DNA of 64,000 nt from Bradyrhizobium sp. SZCCT0153 (GTDB taxonomy: Bacteria > Pseudomonadota > Alphaproteobacteria > Rhizobiales > Xanthobacteraceae): positions 62,001-126,000 of the forward strand of contig NZ_JAFCKS010000001.1 of the NCBI RefSeq assembly GCF_018129995.1, read 5' to 3'. Positions 63,720 to 64,000 of this stretch are shown here, one piece after another. The position numbers were made by a program, and so were the translations under genes. The stretch's first letter is position 1; the number at the start of each line of letters is the position of its first letter. The notes beneath the pieces were generated by a model. It made no database searches, was not told the origin of the DNA, and worked only from the letters and a program-made list of their open reading frames with translations.

Positions 63720-63953
63720 TCAGCCGTCTCCAAATAGCTCGTCGAACAGGTCGCCGAACCAAGCCTCAAAGACGGCGATCTCGGCTTCAGCAACCGGCAC
63801 GTCTTCCAGCCAGTCATCCGTCACCGTCCATGTCACCGAAGTGCGCTTCGCTCGTCGCCGGCCAGGACGCGCGGGCGTCACTGCATAGTCGTAGAGATCG
63901 TCGCATTGCGCGTTGGTCGACACGCGCCGCTGCGATTCTTGAGAGCGAGCCAT
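63720..63953 (-). CDS. Small hypothetical protein upstream of the recombinase
   Basis: A 77-residue protein that begins MARSQESQRRVSTNAQCDD. It has a basic first half (TPARPGRRRAKRTSVTW) and a strongly acidic, aromatic C-terminus (VFEAWFGDLFDELFGDG). The gap to the recombinase start is 14 bp, so the two were probably co-transcribed. Similar small genes before recombinase genes occur in Bradyrhizobium islands, to my recollection. A directionality-factor or DNA-mimic role is conceivable but unsupported. No strong Shine-Dalgarno precedes the ATG. Confidence 0.65.
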   Translation of the reverse strand: MARSQESQRRVSTNAQCDDLYDYAVTPARPGRRRAKRTSVTWTVTDDWLEDVPVAEAEIAVFEAWFGDLFDELFGDG

Positions 63954-64000
63954 GGCGCCATTGTGGCAAGCCTGGCCGATCCACTGAACAGCCGAAGTGC

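Noticed and set aside
62102-64000. CRISPR array or phage structural genes at the right end
   Set aside because: No regularly spaced repeats and only the recombinase remnant plus one small gene are visible before the edge.

Overview
The window is high-GC alphaproteobacterial chromosome, almost certainly Bradyrhizobium or a close relative. I judge this from memory, without a search. The 5-aminolevulinate synthase reads as the B. japonicum-type HemA. The F0 genes are ordered atpI-atpB-atpE-atpF'-atpF with two b-type subunits. The aa3 oxidase genes run coxB-coxA-ctaB-(small protein)-ctaG-coxC. Several intergenic palindromes belong to repeat families typical of this group. Most of the window is core genome; accessory signals are confined to about 37.7-41.2 kb and to the right end beyond 62.0 kb.

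Layout. 0-1 kb: 5' part of a PodJ-like polarity gene (minus) with a CtrA-like box upstream. 1-7.6 kb: divergent PadR regulator, then an NTF2-like protein and a fatty-acid beta-oxidation operon (acyl-CoA dehydrogenase, thiolase, FadB-like multifunctional enzyme). 7.9-12 kb: small membrane proteins, a glutathione S-transferase divergent from a MarR regulator with palindromic operators between them, glutamate-cysteine ligase and a PAN-domain protein. 12-16.6 kb (minus): nucleotidyltransferase, signal peptidase I coupled to TldD, an AraC/GyrI-like regulator and an IalB-like protein. 17-23.6 kb: aa3 cytochrome oxidase structural and assembly genes, preceded by a FixK2-like box, then DUF983 and SURF1 genes. 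23.7-26.2 kb: NTF2-like protein and a divergent histidine kinase/response regulator pair. 26.2-26.7 kb: gene-free stretch with three consecutive hairpins, the last an intrinsic terminator, probably a small RNA. 26.7-30.9 kb: threonine synthase, M16 protease, GNAT and an exported protein.

31-33.6 kb (minus): F0 part of ATP synthase behind a readable sigma70-like promoter. 34-37.7 kb: exported coiled-coil protein, YjbQ, an MHS-type transporter with a periplasmic insert, and an orphan response regulator. 37.9-41.2 kb: a VOC protein abutting a winged-helix/ATPase regulator truncated just after Walker A, then Ohr, a Tat-exported alpha/beta hydrolase and a cytochrome P460. 41.2-46.1 kb (minus): a 1169-residue transporter-kinase hybrid and hemA, the latter with a perfect FNR/FixK box and a dyad in its leader. 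46.3-50.5 kb: GntR regulator and a TRAP transporter operon ending in a type II dehydroquinase paralogue that lacks a conserved active-site histidine. 50.6-59.9 kb (minus): dapE, dapD, a HAD nucleotidase, a duplicated-DUF1036 protein, argB, engB, yidC, rnpA and rpmH. 60.3-61.8 kb: orphan histidine kinase. 62.0 kb: tRNA-Arg(ACG), followed by the edge of an integrated element: a large serine recombinase gene broken by a one-base deletion and an amber codon, whose reading frame ends inside the tRNA anticodon loop, and a 77-residue companion gene.

The genes work together as aerobic energy metabolism (beta-oxidation, aa3 oxidase, heme synthesis, ATP synthase) with oxygen-responsive sites before both hemA and coxB, plus lysine, arginine and threonine synthesis. 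The items most worth pursuing are the candidate small RNA at 26.46-26.56 kb, the altered dehydroquinase in the TRAP operon, the truncated regulator beside the Ohr/hydrolase/P460 cluster, and the tRNA-anchored decayed recombinase.
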